Position numbers and translations under genes: made by a program. This document shows positions 17,507 to 26,595 of a stretch of DNA of 64,000 nucleotides, one piece after another. Every line of letters starts with the position of its first letter. Within the stretch, counting starts at the first letter, position 1. The stretch is taken from assembly GCF_900111005.1 (NCBI RefSeq), contig NZ_FOFV01000003.1, positions 186,001 through 250,000 of the forward strand, in the 5' to 3' direction. The stretch is from Lentzea albida (lineage in GTDB: Bacteria; Actinomycetota; Actinomycetes; Mycobacteriales; Pseudonocardiaceae). The notes below the pieces were generated by a model. That model did not search any database. It saw nothing but the letters and a program-made list of their open reading frames with translations, and was not told the origin of the DNA.

Positions 17507-18667
17507 TCAGCGCGGCTGCCGTCGTTCGGCAGCCGCGCTGACTGCTGTCAGGACCAGGGTGACCGCCACACCGCCGAAGACGGCCCACACCGGGTTGCCG
17601 GCGTCCATCGCCCACGCGGCGACGACGGCCGTGAGCCCGTAGCCCGCGCCCGTCACCGCGTACATCATCGAGAACCCGGCCGCGTGAGCGCCGATCGGAA
17701 GCCGTTCGCGCAACGCCAGGCTGCGCGTCACCAGCACACCGGACTGGAACAACCCGGCGGCGAGCAACGCGCCCGCGATGCCCGGCAGGTTCGGGAACAA
17801 CGCCAGCGCGCCGACGCACGTCGCCGTGACGACGAGCAGCACCAGCCCCTGCGTGCGGAACGTCCCCGGCCACGGCCGCAGCCCGTACAGCACCGCGCCC
17901 AGCGCGCTGCACGCCGCGAAACCCATGAGCAGCGGTCCGATCCAGCCGATCCCGATCCCGCGGTGCTCCAGCAACGCGGGCAGCACCAGCTCCGCGACCG
18001 CCAGCTGCGCCAGCGCGGCCGCGCTCACCAGGTAGATCGGCCAGGCCGACGCGACGACACGGGGTTTCGCCGTGCCGGACCGGGAGGTCACGTGCCCGCG
18101 CGGCAGGATGAACACGAGCCACGCCGCCACGACGATCAACGACACGGACACCACGACGGGCGCCCGGTGGTCGACGCTCAGCGCCAGCACCGTGACGAGC
18201 GCGGGCGCCACCGCCCACACCACCTGCGTGATCATGGCGTCGAAGCCCATCGCCTTGGGCACCAGGGCGTCCGGCACCAGGCCGAGCAGCATCGCCCGCA
18301 GCCCACCCGGCGTCGTCGACGGCCCGGCCCCCGCGACGAACGCCGCGATAGCCAGCACCGTCACGTTCTGCGTCAGCGCGAGCGTCGTGAACGCCGCCGC
18401 CCCGACCACCAGCCCGATCGACAGCTGCCCGCGCATCCGCGACGGGTCGAGGAAGAGCCCGAGCAGCGCCGCGCCGAGCACCTCGCCCAGCACGTAGACG
18501 GCGACCAGCGACGCGGCCAGCACGTACCCGCCGGGCAGGCCACGCGTCAGGAACACCATCATCAGCGGCGTCATCGACATCGGCAGCTTCGCGGCGACCG
18601 TCACCACGGCACACGCCAGCACGTCCCGGTTCGCGAGGTCGCGGTACCCGGCAGCGGAGATCGTCAT
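17507..18667 (-). CDS. MFS transporter
   Basis: 386 aa, about 12 hydrophobic segments, with the loop 8-9 and TM4 character of drug:H+ antiporters; no soluble domain. It begins at ATG 18667 directly after the TGA-equivalent end of the VOC gene (18668), so the two form a VOC-MFS operon. That arrangement is frequent for resistance pairs, where the VOC protein binds or modifies a toxic compound that the transporter exports. No substrate can be assigned. Confidence 0.88.
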   Translation of the reverse strand: MTISAAGYRDLANRDVLACAVVTVAAKLPMSMTPLMMVFLTRGLPGGYVLAASLVAVYVLGEVLGAALLGLFLDPSRMRGQLSIGLVVGAAAFTTLALTQNVTVLAIAAFVAGAGPSTTPGGLRAMLLGLVPDALVPKAMGFDAMITQVVWAVAPALVTVLALSVDHRAPVVVSVSLIVVAAWLVFILPRGHVTSRSGTAKPRVVASAWPIYLVSAAALAQLAVAELVLPALLEHRGIGIGWIGPLLMGFAACSALGAVLYGLRPWPGTFRTQGLVLLVVTATCVGALALFPNLPGIAGALLAAGLFQSGVLVTRSLALRERLPIGAHAAGFSMMYAVTGAGYGLTAVVAAWAMDAGNPVWAVFGGVAVTLVLTAVSAAAERRQPR

Positions 18668-19075
18668 CTATTCGCCCAGCTCCTGGAACAACGTCAGCTG
18701 CAACCCGGCAGGCGCTCGCAGCCGCGCGTTCAGCGAGTTCCACGGCGTGCGCGTCGGCTCGGCGACGACCTCGGCCCCGGCGGCTTCGAGCCTGCGGGTC
18801 GTCCCCTCGGAGTCCGTCACCTCGAACGCCACCCTGATGTGCCCGGCGACGCGCTTGCCGACCTCGACGGAGTCGATGAACTCGGCGTGCGGCGGGTCGG
18901 TGATCTCGAGCGTGGCCCGGCCCGCCTCGAGGATCGTGACCCGCCCGCCGTCGGACGCGAACGCCGCCCGTTGCTCGAGCCCCAGCACGTCTCGGTAGAA
19001 ACGCAGGGCTTCGTCGTAGTCGTCGGCGGTGACGACCAGGCGGAGTTCACGGACACCGGTCATGGTGACGATCAT
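18668..19075 (-). CDS. VOC-family (glyoxalase/bleomycin resistance-like) protein
   Basis: 135 aa, two beta-alpha-beta-beta-beta modules: VRELRLVVTADDYDEALRFYRDVLGLEQ, then VTILEAGRATLEI, and a second module HIRVAFEVTDSEGTTRRLEAAGAEV ending LQLTLFQELGE. The usual metal-binding Glu at the end of module 2 may be in FQE. It is the first gene of an operon with the MFS transporter (no spacer). The possible starts ATG 19075 and ATG 19063 are four codons apart. Confidence 0.87.
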   Translation of the reverse strand: MIVTMTGVRELRLVVTADDYDEALRFYRDVLGLEQRAAFASDGGRVTILEAGRATLEITDPPHAEFIDSVEVGKRVAGHIRVAFEVTDSEGTTRRLEAAGAEVVAEPTRTPWNSLNARLRAPAGLQLTLFQELGE

Positions 19076-19117
19076 TTCACTCCTCGTGTCAGAACGAGGA
19101 GAAGACGCGAAAGTGCC

Positions 19118-20251
19118 TCACACGTCGACGCGCTGCGGTTCCCCGGTCGTGAGCCTGGTCGCCACCACCAGCACCAGCGTGATCCCCGCGGTCACGTGGA
19201 TCGGCGCCGGTCCGAACGTCGCCGCCAGCACCGCGACCGCCCCGGCGGGCAGCAGGTACTTGCGGAGTCCGTCCTGCCCGGGGCAGTCCTGCACGTACCA
19301 GACGCACAGGAAGAACACGGCCAGCGGCACGGTGGTGAACGCGGCCACCGTCGTCCCGGGCGCGTGCGAGATGTGCAGGTCGTAGTCCACCGAGGCGGCC
19401 AGGCCGGCGCCGAGCGCGGCGATCGAGCCGAGGATGAACAGGTGCGCGTAGCCCCAGAGGAACGCCTTCCTGAGGTTGTGCAGGGTCGCCGGCGCCTCGA
19501 AGTAGATCCACCACACCGAGAACACGATGACCAGCGAGGCGGCCGCCAGCGAGATCAGGTTGACGCCGCTGTCGAAGCCCTTCTGGAACGCGAGGGTGGC
19601 CGCGAGGATCGACTCGCCGAGCACGATCAGCGTGAACAGGCCGTGCCGCTCGGCGATGTGGTGCGGGTGCCAGGTCGTGGCGCCGGAACGCTCCGCCCAG
19701 GCCGGCACCAGCAGCTCACCGATCATGAAGAGCACCCACAGCGGGATCTGCAGCGCGGGCGGCGCGACCAGCACCCACAGCACCCAGAGCACCTGCATGA
19801 ACGTGATGCCTGCCGCGTACCGGCGGGTGCAGGTCTTGTGCTCGGGGTTGTCCCGCGACGCGCGCAGCCAGTGCGCGACCATCGCGAGCCGGATCACGAC
19901 GTACCCGCCGACGACGATCCGGTAGTCCTGGTGCTCGAAGACGGCCGGGATGCCCGCCGCGACCACGAGGACACCGGCGATCTGCACCATCGTGATGACG
20001 CGGTACAGCGTGTCGTCGTTGTCGAACGCGCTGGCGAACCAGGTGAAGTTGAGCCACGGCAGCCACAGCGCGAAGAACGCCATGCAGAACGCCACGACGC
20101 CGGCCCCGGCGTGGTTCTCGGAGACGGCGTGGTGCAACGAGGCGGCGGCCTGGGCGACCGCCACCACGAAGCTCAGGTCGAACAACAGCTCCAACGGCGT
20201 CGCGACCCGGTGGGCCTCCGCCGTGTCGCGCGCGAGGAGCTTCCTGATCAT
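19118..20251 (-). CDS. ltrA: low temperature requirement A (LtrA) family membrane protein
   Basis: 377-aa integral membrane protein with about 10-11 helices. The family hallmarks are VATPLELLFDLSFVVAVAQAAASLHH near the N terminus and HHIAERHGLFTLIVLGESILA in the middle, both containing the acidic and histidine residues that define LtrA. Its function is unknown. ATG 20251 overlaps the TGA of the ABC ATPase gene by 4 nt, so it is translationally coupled to the importer operon. That is unusual and suggests that the protein helps, or is regulated with, uptake of the same solute. Confidence 0.92.
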   Translation of the reverse strand: MIRKLLARDTAEAHRVATPLELLFDLSFVVAVAQAAASLHHAVSENHAGAGVVAFCMAFFALWLPWLNFTWFASAFDNDDTLYRVITMVQIAGVLVVAAGIPAVFEHQDYRIVVGGYVVIRLAMVAHWLRASRDNPEHKTCTRRYAAGITFMQVLWVLWVLVAPPALQIPLWVLFMIGELLVPAWAERSGATTWHPHHIAERHGLFTLIVLGESILAATLAFQKGFDSGVNLISLAAASLVIVFSVWWIYFEAPATLHNLRKAFLWGYAHLFILGSIAALGAGLAASVDYDLHISHAPGTTVAAFTTVPLAVFFLCVWYVQDCPGQDGLRKYLLPAGAVAVLAATFGPAPIHVTAGITLVLVVATRLTTGEPQRVDV

Positions 20252-21279
20252 CCCGCTACCACCATGATCCTTGATTCGCTGAGGTCGAGAGCGACCCGCG
20301 TGCCGGGCTGGTACGCGGAGGCCGTGTTGGAGGGCTGGTCGATCCTCAGCACCTGCTCCCCCACCCTCACCGAGATCCGCGTGACCGGCCCGAGGAACGA
20401 CTGGGTCAGCACGTCGCCCACGATCTTGCCACCGGCGTCGCCGTCGTGCGCGGAAACGCCGATGTCCTCGGGACGCACGATCAGCCGCACGTCGCTGCCC
20501 GAGGGCTGGTCGTGGGACACCGGCAGCGTCACGCCGTTGATCACCACGGTCTGGCCCTCGGCCTTGGCCTCGACCGAGTTCGTGACGCCGACGAACTGCG
20601 CCACGAACGCCGTCTTCGGCTCGCGGTAGACCACGGACGGGGTGTCGAGCTGCTCCAGCCGTCCGTGCGACATCACACCGACGCGGTCGGAGACGGCGAG
20701 CGCCTCCTCCTGGTCGTGCGTGACGAACAGCGTCGTCATGCCGAGCTCCGTCTGGATGCGCCGGATCTCGTCGCGCAGGGTGACGCGGACCTTGGCGTCC
20801 AGCGCGGACAGCGGTTCGTCCAGCAGCAGCACGCGCGGCTGGATCGCCAACGCCCGCGCCAGTGCGATGCGCTGCTGCTGCCCGCCCGACATCTGGTGCG
20901 GGTAGCGGCCACCGAGGTGCGCGAGACCGACGAGCTCGAGCAGTTCGCCGGCCTTCTTCGCGTCGGCCTTGCGCATCTTCAGGCCGAACGCCACGTTCTG
21001 CGCCGCGGTCATGTTCGGGAAGAGGCTGTAGGCCTGGAAGACCATGCCCATGTCCCGCTTGTTCGCGGGAACCTTCGTGATGTCCTTGCCGCCCACGGTG
21101 ACCGTGCCCGAGTCGGCGGTCTCGAAGCCCGCGACGATGCGCAGCGCCGTCGTCTTGCCGCAGCCGGACGGGCCGAGCAGCGACACCAGTTCGCCCTCGG
21201 CCAGTTCCAGGTCCAGACCGTCCAGCGCGGTGTTGCCGCCGAACGTCTTGCGCAGCCCCTTGAGTTCCAGGTGACCCAT
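20248..21279 (-). CDS. PotA/FbpC-like ABC importer ATP-binding protein
   Basis: 343 aa. Walker A GPSGCGKT (36-43), Q-loop, signature MSGGQQQRIALARALA (~135), Walker B VLLLDEPLSALD, switch His in FVTHDQEEALAVSDR, and a C-terminal TOBE_2 domain (~230-343). This is the CUT1/PotA/FbpC type. I start at ATG 21279, which has GAGGAG upstream and begins with the family-typical GHLELKGLRKTFGG. The 2-nt spacing to the permease and coupling to LtrA place it in a five-gene operon. Confidence 0.92.
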   Translation of the reverse strand: MGHLELKGLRKTFGGNTALDGLDLELAEGELVSLLGPSGCGKTTALRIVAGFETADSGTVTVGGKDITKVPANKRDMGMVFQAYSLFPNMTAAQNVAFGLKMRKADAKKAGELLELVGLAHLGGRYPHQMSGGQQQRIALARALAIQPRVLLLDEPLSALDAKVRVTLRDEIRRIQTELGMTTLFVTHDQEEALAVSDRVGVMSHGRLEQLDTPSVVYREPKTAFVAQFVGVTNSVEAKAEGQTVVINGVTLPVSHDQPSGSDVRLIVRPEDIGVSAHDGDAGGKIVGDVLTQSFLGPVTRISVRVGEQVLRIDQPSNTASAYQPGTRVALDLSESRIMVVAG

Positions 21280-21281
21280 CT

Positions 21282-22052
21282 TCACTCCTCGACCACGGTC
21301 TGACGGCGCCGCTGGCCGACATAAGAAAGTGCGAACAGAAGGACGAACGCGAAGATCAGGCACAGCAACGACACCGCGATGGACACGCCCGCGTTGCGCT
21401 TGCCCAGGAGGTTGACCTGCACCTGCAACGTGTCGAAGTTGAGCAGCGACGCGATGGTGAACTCACCGAGCACCAAGGCGACCGACAGCAGCGAGGCACC
21501 GATCAGCGCCACGCGGATGTTCGGCACGACGACCTTCCACAGCACCGTGAACCACGACGCGCCCAGGCTGCGCGCGGCCTCGGCCAGCGTCTTCAGGTCG
21601 ATCGCGGACAGTCCGGCGTCGACCGCGCGGTAGGCGAACGGCAGCACCAGGACCGTGTAGGCGAACGTCAGCGTCAGCGGTGAGTCGCCGAGGAAGTAGT
21701 TCACCCACGCGTAGAGCGGTGCCATGCCGACCACCAGCACGATCGCGGGGATCGCCAGCGGCAGCAGGCACAGGAACTCGACGAGCCGTTGCAGCTGGGG
21801 AAGCCTGAGCCGGATCCACGCCATCGTCGGCACGAGCAGCACCAGCATCAGCACGGCGGACGTGACCGACAACAACAGCGAGTTGACGAGCGCTTCCATC
21901 AGCCCGTCGTCGTCGACGATGGACGTCCACGACTCCAGGCTGCGGCTGCCTTCCCTGCCGCGCGTGGAGAACTCGGCCATCGCGATCAGCGGCAGGACGA
22001 AGTAGACGCCGAGGACCAGCAGGATGATCGTGCGCAGGACGCGCTGCTTCAC
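21282..22052 (-). CDS. PotC-like ABC importer permease
   Basis: 256 aa, six TM helices, with the EAA loop EAARSLGASWFTVLWKVVVPNI that docks on the ATPase. The start is GTG 22052, which shares one base with the TAG of the upstream permease gene. Together with the preceding permease it forms the heterodimeric channel of a polyamine/iron/thiamine-type importer. Confidence 0.9.
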   Translation of the reverse strand: MKQRVLRTIILLVLGVYFVLPLIAMAEFSTRGREGSRSLESWTSIVDDDGLMEALVNSLLLSVTSAVLMLVLLVPTMAWIRLRLPQLQRLVEFLCLLPLAIPAIVLVVGMAPLYAWVNYFLGDSPLTLTFAYTVLVLPFAYRAVDAGLSAIDLKTLAEAARSLGASWFTVLWKVVVPNIRVALIGASLLSVALVLGEFTIASLLNFDTLQVQVNLLGKRNAGVSIAVSLLCLIFAFVLLFALSYVGQRRRQTVVEE

Positions 22053-22969
22053 TAGCGAACCCACTTGGCCACCCTCTTCTGCAGCAGCACGTTCACGCCC
22101 ATGGCGATGCTGACCACGACCACCATGCCGAGGCCGAGCGCCTTGCCGAGGTTCTCCTGACCCAGCACGACCTCGCCGGTGAGGAACCCGCGGATCTGCA
22201 GCGGCACGATCGGGCTGCCCTGTGAGACGAGGGCCGCGGCCGTGGCGTAGGCGCTGAAGGCGTTGGCGAACAACAGGAGCAGCGCGCCGAGGAACGGCGG
22301 CGTGAGGATCGGACCGCCGACGTGGCGCCAGTAGGTCCAGCTCGTGCCGCCGAGACTCGCGTTCGCCTCGCGCCACTGCGGTCGCAGACCGTCCAGCGCG
22401 GGCAGGAACACGATGACCATCAACGGGATCTGGAAGAACGTGTAGACGAGCGTCAGACCAGGCAGGTCGAACAACCACGCGCTGCCCGCGAACAGGTCGA
22501 TGCCAACGTTGTCACGCAGGAACTTCGTGACGAGACCTTCGAAACCGACCGTGGCGAGGAACGCGAACGCCAGCGGCACGCCACCGAACTGGGCGAGCAC
22601 ACCGCTGCCCGCGACGACGACCCGGCGCAGCATCCCGTCGGGGTTGCCGACCGCGATCGCCCACGTGAGCAGCGCCCCGAAGACCGCGCCGATGAGCGCC
22701 GTGAGCGCGGAGAGCTCGATGCTGCGCACGAACGCGTCGAAGACGACACCCGTGAACAACGTCGTGAGGTTGTCGAGCGTGAAGGCGCCGTTCGAGTCCT
22801 GGAAGGCGCCGAACAGCACGAGCACCGTGGGGTAGACGAGGAAGGTGCCGACGAAGGCGAGGAACGGCACCGCGACGAGCCAGGCGGCCGCAGATGGCCG
22901 ACCGGCGGCCCCACCCTTCTTCGGGGTGGAGCCGCCGGGCGTCGTCGCTACGGGAGCGACCGCGGTCAT
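22052..22969 (-). CDS. PotB-like ABC importer permease
   Basis: 305 aa with about six to seven TM helices. The first lies after a Pro/Gly/Lys-rich cytoplasmic leader (residues 1-25). The EAA loop is EANASLGGTSWTYWRHVGGPIL. The start is ATG 22969, overlapping the stop of the solute-binding protein gene by 4 nt. Confidence 0.9.
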   Translation of the reverse strand: MTAVAPVATTPGGSTPKKGGAAGRPSAAAWLVAVPFLAFVGTFLVYPTVLVLFGAFQDSNGAFTLDNLTTLFTGVVFDAFVRSIELSALTALIGAVFGALLTWAIAVGNPDGMLRRVVVAGSGVLAQFGGVPLAFAFLATVGFEGLVTKFLRDNVGIDLFAGSAWLFDLPGLTLVYTFFQIPLMVIVFLPALDGLRPQWREANASLGGTSWTYWRHVGGPILTPPFLGALLLLFANAFSAYATAAALVSQGSPIVPLQIRGFLTGEVVLGQENLGKALGLGMVVVVSIAMGVNVLLQKRVAKWVR

Positions 22970-24087
22970 CCGATGGCCTGGGCCCAGGTCGCGGTCAGGA
23001 CGGCCTTGGCCTTGTCGGCCTGGGCCTGCGTCTGGAACACCTGCTTGCCGTCGGTCTTCGGCAGCTTCTCCTTCGCCGCCTTGTCCGCCTTGTCGCCCAT
23101 CTTGTCGAGGCGCACCGGGCGGGACATGCCCTTGAGGTAGAGGTTCTGGCCCTCGTCGGAGTAGAGGAACTCCTGCCACAGGCGCGCGGCCGCGGGGTGC
23201 GGCGCGTCCTTGCTGATGGCCTGGTTGTAGTAACCGCCGATCTGCGCCTCGGACGGCACGACGACCTTCCAGTCGAGCTTGCCCTTGAGCTTCTCGGTCT
23301 GGGCGGCGTTGGTGTAGTCCCAGTCGATCACGACGGGCGTCTGGCCGGACTCGATCGTCGCGGGCGACGGGTCGACGGGCTGGAAGTTGCCGGCGGCCTT
23401 GAGCTGCTTGAAGAACTCGACACCGGGCGCGATGTCGTCGGCGGAACCACCGTTGCCCAGCGCCGCCATCACGACACCGGAGAACGCGGCACCGGCCTGC
23501 GTCGGGTCGCCGTTCAGCGCGACCTTGCCCTTGTACTCGGGCTTGAGCAGGTCCTTCACGCTCGTCGGCGCGGGCACCTTCGCGGCGTCGTAGCCGATCG
23601 ACATGAAGCCGCCGTAGTCACCGTAGTAGGCGCCGTCCGCGTCCTTGAGCTCCGCGGCGATGTCGTCCCACGTGCTGACCTTGTAGGGGGCGAACAGGTC
23701 CTTGTTGGCGAGCGCCACGTTGAGCCCGAGGTCGAACACGTCGGGCGCGCGGTCGTTGCCCTTGAGCTGCTTGGCGGCGTTGATCTCCTCCTGGCTGCTC
23801 GCGTCGGGCTGCGCGGAGTCGACCTTGATGCCGTACTTGGCCTCGAAGGCCTTGATGATCTCGCCGTAGTTGGCCCAGTCCGGCGGCAGCGCGATGACGT
23901 TGAGCTTGCCCTCGGCCTTGGCCGCCTCGACCAGCTTGTCCATGCCGCCGAACTCGCTCGCGGACTTCGCGGTCCCGGCGGCACCGGCCGGCGTCTCCTT
24001 GGCGGGCGGGGCGCCACAAGCGGCCATCGCCAGCACCAACGCGCCGACACCAATCATCTTCGTGGTGACGTTCCCTCGCTTCAGCAC
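22966..24087 (-). CDS. extracellular solute-binding lipoprotein, PotD/FbpA-like
   Basis: About 373 aa. The N terminus is a lipoprotein signal ending at Cys24 (ALVLAMAACG); the remainder is a periplasmic-binding-protein fold (LNVIALPPDWANYGEIIKAFEAKYGIKV, KQLKGNDRAPDVFDLG, PVVIDWDYTNAA, AARLWQEFLYSDEGQNLYL). This family carries polyamines, Fe3+, 2-aminoethylphosphonate or thiamine; the ligand is not decidable by eye. The start is uncertain: GTG 24087 gives a good n-region, and ATG 24057 would leave a very short signal. First gene of the importer operon. Confidence 0.88.
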   Translation of the reverse strand: MLKRGNVTTKMIGVGALVLAMAACGAPPAKETPAGAAGTAKSASEFGGMDKLVEAAKAEGKLNVIALPPDWANYGEIIKAFEAKYGIKVDSAQPDASSQEEINAAKQLKGNDRAPDVFDLGLNVALANKDLFAPYKVSTWDDIAAELKDADGAYYGDYGGFMSIGYDAAKVPAPTSVKDLLKPEYKGKVALNGDPTQAGAAFSGVVMAALGNGGSADDIAPGVEFFKQLKAAGNFQPVDPSPATIESGQTPVVIDWDYTNAAQTEKLKGKLDWKVVVPSEAQIGGYYNQAISKDAPHPAAARLWQEFLYSDEGQNLYLKGMSRPVRLDKMGDKADKAAKEKLPKTDGKQVFQTQAQADKAKAVLTATWAQAIG

Positions 24088-24483
24088 CAGCGGAGCTTTG
24101 GCTCGGGATGCTTTCGTTGTCAAGCCAGCCGCGCCGGTTGAGACCTTCTCGACTCCTAGCGTGAATTCTGGGCGCCTCAGGGGTTGCGACTGAATGCTTT
24201 CCGAGCTTCGTCCAGGTGTCGCGCCCCGATCCCGGTGGCGGGATCGACGTGGATCAGTGCGGTGGTCAGGTGCCGTCGCTTGTGGACGAACGCCTCCCGG
24301 CGCGGCGTGTTCGCCGGTGCTGCCACGTCGTGGCCCAGGCGAGCTCGACACCGTTGCACCTCCGGCCGTCTCAACTGGCGACCGTGCTCCGACCCGGGCC
24401 GACAATCGGCGAAGGTCACCAGCCTGACCTCGAGCACGCCCATCCGGTGGTCGAAACCGCGCTCCTCTGTTCGTATGAGGAGC
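24088..24483. other. intergenic region before the importer operon and the PPOX gene
   Basis: About 400 bp between divergent genes. It must hold both promoters. I see no convincing protein-coding frame, operator dyad or riboswitch in it. Confidence 0.5.
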
Positions 24484-24885
24484 ATGTTCACCGACGAAGA
24501 GATCGCCTACCTGCGCGAACAACCCCTCTGCCGCCTCGCCACGATCAACGAGGACGGCTGGCCGGACGTCGTGCCGCTGGCCTTCGAGCACGACGGCACG
24601 CACCTCTGGGTCGGCGGCGCCGGCGACCAGGTGCGGAACACCCGCAAGTTCCGCAACATCACCGCCGGCCGCCGCAAGGTCTCGCTCGTGGTCGACGACC
24701 TGATCTCGTTCTCCCCGTTCGTCGCGCGGGCCATCCGCGTCTACGGCACCGCGGACGACCCGGAGGAACGCACGGGCCTCGTGGGTCCCGGCGTCTACTG
24801 CCGGATCACGCCGACCCGAGTCTGGGCGTGGAACATGGCGGGCGAACCGGCCGGCGAGACCTGGTACGAACCGCGCCGTTCATGA
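24484..24885 (+). CDS. PPOX-class F420/flavin-dependent protein
   Basis: 133 aa split-barrel protein. The opening FTDEEIAYLREQPLCRLATINEDGWPDVVPLAF is characteristic of actinobacterial PPOX-class F420-dependent oxidoreductases and F420/heme-binding relatives, and the WAWNMAG segment near the end fits. The start ATG 24484 is preceded by GAGGAG; a possible earlier ATG (24475) would add three residues. It overlaps the oppositely oriented gene by 6 nt tail to tail. It probably uses F420H2 to reduce a small organic compound; substrate unknown. Confidence 0.85.
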   Translation: MFTDEEIAYLREQPLCRLATINEDGWPDVVPLAFEHDGTHLWVGGAGDQVRNTRKFRNITAGRRKVSLVVDDLISFSPFVARAIRVYGTADDPEERTGLVGPGVYCRITPTRVWAWNMAGEPAGETWYEPRRS

Positions 24886-25815
24886 CGCCCGGCGCACCGA
24901 GCACGTCGCCGCCCCGCCCCACCTCACCCCGTACAGCAACCCCGGCAGCAGCCGCCGGAACCGCAGGTGGATCTCCCCGGCCCGGTCCACCGCCTGCGGC
25001 ATCCCGCTCGGCTCGACCTCGGACCGCTGCACCATCACCCCGTCGAACGCCCGCACGAACCGCTTGCGGTCGTGCTCGAACCGCACGCGCAGGTCGAACA
25101 CCTCGCACGGCCGTTCCGGCACGTGCAGCACGCACGGGCGCATGGCGTCGCGGTGCGAGATCCGGTAGCGGACCGCGAAGTCGAGGGTGTCGCCGCGCAC
25201 CAGCGGCTCCGCCGGCACCAGCCGGAACCCGGGCCGGTCGAGGAGGCCGCGGTCCTGCAGCGTGCCGCCGTAGAGCAGGTGCGCCTGCACGTCCCGCCGG
25301 TGCACGGGGAACACGGCGGCGAAGTCGAACGAGACCACGCCGTCCTGGTTCGCGACGACCTGGTAGCGCTCCAGCACCTCCGGCTGCTCCTGGTCGAGCG
25401 TCACGGCCACGGCCAGTTCCGCGGTGTGCCAGCCGCCGGCGTCGCGGCGCGTGGTGGTCGCGGCGAGGTCCGCCAGCTGCTCCACGGCCTCGTCCACGCG
25501 GCGGCGCACGGTCCGGGCGTCGCGGTCGATCGTCGTCGCGAGCCAGGCGACGCGCTCCTGGTAGAGCGGGTGCCGTACGTCGGAGATCAGCCCGAACGCC
25601 ACCCGCGCGGCGAGGTGCAGGTCCTCCGGAAGCTGCTCGACCAGCTCGGTCAGCCGGGTGACCAGCTTCTGCTTGGCGGCGACCGGCCCGTCGGCGCTGG
25701 TGATCCCGCACGCCGCGGCCAGCGCCGGGCCGATCTTGTCGACGATCCGTCCCGCGTGCACACCCCGTCCCTTGCGCAGCGTCTTCAGCTCCCGGACCAG
25801 GCTCGACGTCGTCAT
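24880..25815 (-). CDS. conserved hypothetical protein, probably partner of the VWA protein
   Basis: 311 aa, not recognised. Seen in it: an N-terminal helical region starting with VRELKTLRKGRGVHAGRIVDKIG, a basic segment recurrent at the N terminus of actinobacterial regulator-like proteins; a helical middle (DRDARTVRRRVDEAVEQLADLAATT); and a beta-rich C-terminal half (residues ~150-300) with Arg/Val-rich strands. No signal peptide or membrane helix. The start ATG 25815 has GGGAGGAG. It follows the VWA gene in the same direction after 87 nt, so the two may form a regulatory pair. Confidence 0.6.
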   Translation of the reverse strand: MTTSSLVRELKTLRKGRGVHAGRIVDKIGPALAAACGITSADGPVAAKQKLVTRLTELVEQLPEDLHLAARVAFGLISDVRHPLYQERVAWLATTIDRDARTVRRRVDEAVEQLADLAATTTRRDAGGWHTAELAVAVTLDQEQPEVLERYQVVANQDGVVSFDFAAVFPVHRRDVQAHLLYGGTLQDRGLLDRPGFRLVPAEPLVRGDTLDFAVRYRISHRDAMRPCVLHVPERPCEVFDLRVRFEHDRKRFVRAFDGVMVQRSEVEPSGMPQAVDRAGEIHLRFRRLLPGLLYGVRWGGAATCSVRRAS

Positions 25816-25902
25816 CCCCGTTCTCCTCCCGTGCTCGCTCACGTGCGGCGAAGGCAGGTTGCGTCGGGCGTGTGGACGAGAAGTGGACACGCCGTGGATA
25901 GG

Positions 25903-26475
25903 TCACACGTGGTCCGGTCGCAGCACCGTCCGTGCGACCGACGAGGCCAGTGCGGTGCCCAGCCGGACGCCGTCGCCGCCGAGGAAGACCCGCGAACGGC
26001 CGATGCGGTCGAGCGCGGGCTGGTCGACGGCTCCCAGCCCGAACGCGATCATCTCCGGGCACGACGTCGTGGCGTTGAGGCGTTCCAGCGCGGCGGGCCA
26101 GGCGGGATCGGTGGCCCTGCCGTCCGAGACGAAGAACAGCACCGGCCGCCGCACCCGCAGCCGCTGCGCCTTCAGGCTCCGCACGTCCCGCTCGATGACG
26201 CCGCGCACGAGGCGGAACGCGGACCCGAAGTCGGAGCCCGATTCCTGCCGGGGTCGAATCACCTCCACCGGGTCGAGCGCGGGGGCGAGCGGCTGCACGA
26301 CCTGCGACTGTTCGGCGAAGACGACCACGCAGAGCCGGATCTGGGCACCGGTCCGGCGATCCGCGTGCACCACACCGCGGAACTCGCGCATCCCGGCGTT
26401 GACCTCGTCGATGTGGCCGGCCATCGAGAACGACACGTCGCACACCACGTAGCACGGCAACACATCACGCTCCAT
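25903..26475 (-). CDS. von Willebrand factor A domain protein (TerY-like)
   Basis: 190 aa consisting of a single VWA domain. The MIDAS metal site is visible as Asp13-x-Ser15-x-Ser17 (CDVSFSMAGH), with a later SDG (FFVSDGRATD) providing the second Asp. No signal peptide. It resembles the short VWA proteins of tellurium-type (Ter) and other conflict-associated clusters, which mediate Mg-dependent protein-protein contacts. I chose ATG 26475, where homology begins. It is divergent from the SARP regulator, with a 120-bp shared promoter region. Confidence 0.8.
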   Translation of the reverse strand: MERDVLPCYVVCDVSFSMAGHIDEVNAGMREFRGVVHADRRTGAQIRLCVVVFAEQSQVVQPLAPALDPVEVIRPRQESGSDFGSAFRLVRGVIERDVRSLKAQRLRVRRPVLFFVSDGRATDPAWPAALERLNATTSCPEMIAFGLGAVDQPALDRIGRSRVFLGGDGVRLGTALASSVARTVLRPDHV

Positions 26476-26595
26476 GACGTGCACCGTTACCGGATCGCGT
26501 TGATCAAACGTGGACAAAAAGCTGATTCGGTGACACGCAGACGGCGCCTTGCGCGACATTCCCCCCAAGACGGAAGCTTCAGATCGGGAGGCGGC

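Noticed and set aside
17684..20629. 981-codon plus-strand frame opposite the MFS, VOC and LtrA genes
   Set aside because: Low-complexity His/Arg/Gln content and no start signal; a shadow of real minus-strand genes.
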